Origin: Dolomitihabitans soli
GTDB taxonomy: Bacteria > Actinomycetota > Actinomycetes > Streptosporangiales > Streptosporangiaceae
Reading direction: 5' to 3'
DNA length: 64,000 bases
Assembly: GCF_022213955.1 (NCBI RefSeq)
Contig: NZ_JAKNTW010000005.1
Span: 124,001 to 188,000, forward strand
The translations under genes and the position numbers were made by a program. The notes under the pieces were generated by a model, which did no database searches, was not told the DNA's origin, and worked only from the letters and a program-made list of their open reading frames with translations. Shown here piece after piece: positions 61,014 to 64,000 of the stretch. Every line of letters begins with the position of its first letter. The first letter of the stretch is position 1.

Positions 61014-62321
61014 TCAGCCGAGCACCCCTTGCAGATAGTCGTTGGTGAACAGGCGGTCCGGGTCGAGCCGGTCACGCAGGGCGACGAAATCGGTGAACCT
61101 GGGATAGACGGCGGCCAGGTACGAGGCGTCGCGGGTGTGCATCTTGCCCCAGTGCGGCCGGCCGCCCAGTCTGACCATGATCTCCTCGACGGCCTCGAAG
61201 TAGGCGGGGTGCGGGGTGGACCGGTAGACGTGGCAGGCGAGGTAGGCCGACGGCCTGCCGTACGCGGTGGAGAGCCAGGCGTCGCTCGGCGGGGTGACGC
61301 GGATCTCGACGGGGAAGCTGATGTTCCAGCCCTTCAGGTCGATCAGGTCGCGTATCTCCCGGATGCCCTGTGCGAGGTGTTCGCGGGGGATGGCGTACTC
61401 CGTCTCCAGGAAGCGCACGTCCCGGACGGTGGCGAAGATCCGATGCGAGACGTCGACGGAGGCCGACTCCGACAGCAGCCGGCTGGAGATCTGGTTGATG
61501 GCCGGGATCGCGCCGGGCAGCCGGGCGCCCACCGCGCAGGCCGCGCCGAAGAGCGTGTTCTCCAGGAATCGCTCGTCGAGCCAGCGGCGGAACGGGCTCG
61601 GCGGTGCGGCGGGGCCGGGGGAGCGGTTGTTGCGCTTGGTCAGGCAGGTGTCGGTGTGGGGCAGCCAGAAGAAGTCGAGATGCTCGTTCTCCGCGGTGAG
61701 CCGGTCCAGATCGGCGAGCATCGCGCTGAGCGCCATCGGCCGGCGCACGTTGTGCAGCAGGAACGCGGGCTCGACCCGGAAGGTCACGGCGGTGATCACG
61801 CCGAGCGCGCCGAGCCCCACCCGGGCGGCGTCGAACAGGTCCTGTTCGGCGACGCCCTCCCTGACCGTGGTCGCGCCGCCGTCGCGAACCGTGACGATCT
61901 CCCCGTCGGCGAGCACCAGTTCGAGCGCGGTGACCTGGTCGGCCATGCCCCCGGTGTCCCGGCCCGTGCCGTGGGTGCCGGTCTGGATCGCGCCCGCCAC
62001 GGTCTGCACGTCGATGTCGCCCATGTTGGCCAGTGCCAGGCCGAGCCGGTCCAGTTCGGCGTTGAACACGTGCAGCGGGGTGCCGGCGGCGACCGTCACC
62101 CAGTCCGCGCCGGCCGCGCGGATCCCGGTCAGCGCCTCCGGGCGCAGCAGCAGGCCGTCGGTGAGGGCCACGCCGGTGAAGGAGTGACCGGTGCCCACCA
62201 TCCGGACCCGCCGCCCCGCGGACGCCGCGTCCCGTACGGCCCGCGCCACCTCCTGCGGGGACGCCGGAACCCGGATCTCGGCGGGCGTGACGGACTGGTT
62301 GCGCGCCCAGTTGCGGAACAC
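61014..62321 (-). CDS. FAD-linked sugar/alditol oxidase (ALO/VAO family)
   Basis: 435 residues from GTG at 62321 with GGGGAGGAGG upstream. The FAD-binding PP-loop part is VRMVGTGHSFTGVALTDG, where the His in GHS is the usual site for covalent FAD; TGTHGTGRDTGGMADQV follows. The C-terminal ALO domain has GRPHWGKMHTRD. Relatives include L-gulonolactone, D-arabinono-1,4-lactone and alditol oxidases, which oxidise a sugar alcohol or lactone with O2, making H2O2. Cytosolic. Followed downstream only by the sepH intergenic space, and preceded by an MFS gene on the same strand (81 bases), maybe its importer. Confidence 0.9.
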   Translation of the reverse strand: MFRNWARNQSVTPAEIRVPASPQEVARAVRDAASAGRRVRMVGTGHSFTGVALTDGLLLRPEALTGIRAAGADWVTVAAGTPLHVFNAELDRLGLALANMGDIDVQTVAGAIQTGTHGTGRDTGGMADQVTALELVLADGEIVTVRDGGATTVREGVAEQDLFDAARVGLGALGVITAVTFRVEPAFLLHNVRRPMALSAMLADLDRLTAENEHLDFFWLPHTDTCLTKRNNRSPGPAAPPSPFRRWLDERFLENTLFGAACAVGARLPGAIPAINQISSRLLSESASVDVSHRIFATVRDVRFLETEYAIPREHLAQGIREIRDLIDLKGWNISFPVEIRVTPPSDAWLSTAYGRPSAYLACHVYRSTPHPAYFEAVEEIMVRLGGRPHWGKMHTRDASYLAAVYPRFTDFVALRDRLDPDRLFTNDYLQGVLG

Positions 62322-62402
62322 CTCGGCCTCCTCCCCTCTGACAGCTCAAGGAATTCGATGAACGCGAACGATACTCATGAACAGCGGGGTGTAACAGGGG
62401 CC

Positions 62403-63605
62403 TCAGACCCGCCCGCCGGCGGGCTCCGGGGAGCGCAGCAGGCCTGAACCGCCGATCCCGACGGCCACCGCCAGCAGGGCGCAGCCGAACGAGAACGAGT
62501 ATGCGGCCGAGGCCCCGAACGTGTCCGTCAGATGCCCGCCCACCCAGGCTCCCAGGGCCACCCCGGACCCGACGGACGTGGAGATCCACGACATGCCCTC
62601 GGTGAGCAGGCGCGGCGGGACCAGCCGCGCGGTCAGCGAGTAACCCGTGATCACGGTCGGGGAGATCGCCAGCCCGGCCAGGAACAGCGAGACGGCCATC
62701 AGGGGGACGTTGCCGATGAGGGTGATCGGGGCGAGGCCCGCGGCGAAGACCCCGAGGCTGCGGACGAAGCGCCGGCGCAGCGAGATCTTCCAGTCGTGCG
62801 CGCCGTACCAGAGGCCGGAGACCAGGCTGCCCGCCGAGAAGGACGCGAGCAGCACCCCGGCCAGGCCCGCGGAGCCGTGCTCGGCCGCGAAGGCCACGGT
62901 GATCAGGTCCACCGAGCCGAAGACCGAGCCCATCGCCAGGAACACGCCGCACATCAGGGCCACCCCGGGGATGGTGATCGGGCTGCCCCCGCTCAGGCCG
63001 CCCGGGCGGATCGGCGGCTCGGTACGGCGTTGCAGGGCGAAGACGATCGTGCCGGCGACCGTGGAGACGAGCGCCACGATGAGTCCCGCGTAGCTGTTGA
63101 CGGCGCTCGCCAAGCCCGTGACCAGGGCGGGACCGGCCACGAAGATGACCTCGTCGGCCACCGACTCGAAGGAGAACGCGGTGTGCAGCTTGGCCGAGCC
63201 GCCGAGCAGGTGGCTCCAGCGGGCCCTGACCATCGAGCCGAGCGAGACCGCCGCCGCGCCGACCACCACGCCGGTCGTGTAGAGCGTCCACTCGGGCGCG
63301 CCGTACTCCACCGACAACATGAGCGCGACCAGCGCGGCACCGTGCACGAGGACCAGTGGGATGAGTACCTTGGCCTGACCGAACCTGTCCGCCAGACGGC
63401 CCGACAGCGGTGCGGCGACGGCGTAGGCGATCGACACGGTGGCCGCCACGGCTCCCGCGGTGGCGAAGGACCCGGTGAGCGCGTGGACGAGCAGCACGAT
63501 GCCCAGGCCGAGCATCGACATGGGCATCCGCCCGATGAAGCCGCTGATGACGAAGCCCTTGACGCCGGGCATCGCGAACAGCCCGCGATACGAAGCCACC
63601 ACCAC
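62403..63605 (-). CDS. MFS transporter, 12 spans
   Basis: 400 residues from a GTG near GGGAGGAG; three GTGs in a row make the exact start uncertain by two codons. Twelve spans, with motif A-like SGRLADRFGQAKVL in loop 2-3 and a second half starting after a basic loop (FALQRRTEPPIRPGG). It resembles the actinobacterial MFS group often labelled arabinose-efflux-like. The last residues are Pro/Gly rich. Placed 81 bases before the alditol-oxidase-like gene, so co-transcription is plausible. Substrate unknown. Confidence 0.9.
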   Translation of the reverse strand: MVVASYRGLFAMPGVKGFVISGFIGRMPMSMLGLGIVLLVHALTGSFATAGAVAATVSIAYAVAAPLSGRLADRFGQAKVLIPLVLVHGAALVALMLSVEYGAPEWTLYTTGVVVGAAAVSLGSMVRARWSHLLGGSAKLHTAFSFESVADEVIFVAGPALVTGLASAVNSYAGLIVALVSTVAGTIVFALQRRTEPPIRPGGLSGGSPITIPGVALMCGVFLAMGSVFGSVDLITVAFAAEHGSAGLAGVLLASFSAGSLVSGLWYGAHDWKISLRRRFVRSLGVFAAGLAPITLIGNVPLMAVSLFLAGLAISPTVITGYSLTARLVPPRLLTEGMSWISTSVGSGVALGAWVGGHLTDTFGASAAYSFSFGCALLAVAVGIGGSGLLRSPEPAGGRV

Positions 63606-63895
63606 GACGAAACTCCTCCCGCACGCGCACGGCGTGAATCAGAACGCTTTCACCCGCCCGCGTGCCCGGTACGGCGTCTGCCGACTCGGGTCGCCTGGTG
63701 GCACGCGGGATCATCTCCCCGCCGCGTGCCTGTTCCCGCGCGAGCGTGCGCGTTCCATCTGGGACGCGCCGCCCGCCGGCGGTTTGCTGGACAGCTGACT
63801 GCCCAATCTGACGATGACCCACGATTGAGCGGCAGATCAAGTGATTTTTCGCATCATTCAGCTGCCATGTCACCGTATCGGCTACTGTGAGCCGG
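63606..63895. other. Divergent intergenic region at the right end
   Basis: 290 bases between the MFS gene and the last, rightward gene. AT-rich near 63835-63860. A TACTGT box (63885-63890) five bases before the last gene's ATG suggests a leaderless transcript. Nothing else seen. Confidence 0.4.
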
Positions 63896-64000
63896 ATGCC
63901 CGCTCCTCCCCGGCCGACGCTGCTGCGCGCCCTCGTGGCGGGACTGGCCACGACGATCGTGCTCACGATCGCGGGCGGCGGCGTCTTCCTGCTCCGGCAG
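63896..64000 (+). CDS. Start of a membrane-anchored or secreted protein (truncated by window)
   Basis: ATG at 63896 begins a 35-codon open frame that runs off the window: a short Pro/Arg head then LRALVAGLATTIVLTIAGGGVFLL, a single N-terminal span or signal anchor (split for length). No ribosome site; a -10-like TACTGT lies just upstream, so leaderless expression is possible. Identity cannot be told from this piece. Confidence 0.55.
   Translation, partial: MPAPPRPTLLRALVAGLATTIVLTIAGGGVFLLRQ

Overview
The window is about 64 kb of high-GC actinobacterial chromosome. Its GC-rich third codon positions, many GTG/TTG starts, a SepH septation gene, a NIF3 / zinc-ribbon / RNase H-phosphatase trio in the mycobacterial order, DUF574 methyltransferase, BTAD-type regulator and subtilase suggest a Streptosporangiaceae-like or related sporulating actinomycete. 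Genus cannot be fixed from the sequence alone. No tRNA, rRNA operon, CRISPR array, intact prophage or large biosynthetic cluster was seen.

Layout. 1-8.1 kb: end of an ABC permease, a tiny acidic conserved gene, an unknown membrane protein, copC-copD, an EamA transporter with a strange repetitive tail, an orphan sensor kinase and a HAD phosphatase. 8.1-12 kb: a secreted 1276-residue subtilase preceded by palindromes resembling CebR/CelR boxes. 12.3-16 kb: two acyl-CoA dehydrogenase subunits plus an acyl-CoA synthetase in one operon. 16-20 kb: a convergent four-gene operon with 4-base overlaps (M19 dipeptidase, M20 deacylase, GNAT acyltransferase, enolase-superfamily racemase) that looks like the N-succinylamino acid racemase route from D- to L-amino acids. 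20-25 kb: a flavin monooxygenase, then NIF3, zinc ribbon, rnhC and the RNase P RNA, followed by what looks like a group II intron remnant.

25-34 kb is an accessory, eroded region: a TerD-related large protein, a DksA-like protein, a carboxymuconolactone decarboxylase-like gene beside an internally deleted ECF41/SigJ sigma gene (both behind the same TGTCACA-N16-GTTCAT promoter), an alpha/beta hydrolase, an unknown gene, an aldo/keto reductase, a methyltransferase cut by an IS5-type relic, and a kinase fragment. 33.5-38 kb: zwf, a GH15 hydrolase and a secondary alcohol dehydrogenase, probably linked to carbon and NADPH metabolism. 38-44 kb: a DHA2 exporter, DUF574 methyltransferase, a small membrane protein, a 20-bp hairpin repeat tract, an ArsR-SRPBCC pair and an epimerase.

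44-64 kb: a SulP-carbonic anhydrase fusion, a Pro-rich anchored protein, a PEBP-like lipoprotein, a large BTAD-ATPase regulator, a DrrAB-type ABC exporter, a pair of bacterial PH-domain proteins, a fragment of infC, sepH with a perfect CRP-like site upstream, an alditol-oxidase-like flavoenzyme, an MFS transporter and the start of one more membrane or secreted protein.

The most notable observations are the complete putative D-to-L amino acid conversion operon, the miniature ECF41 gene with its twin promoters, the six perfect-length 16-residue repeats on the EamA transporter, and a recurring habit of short tandem duplications at the stop codons of unrelated genes.
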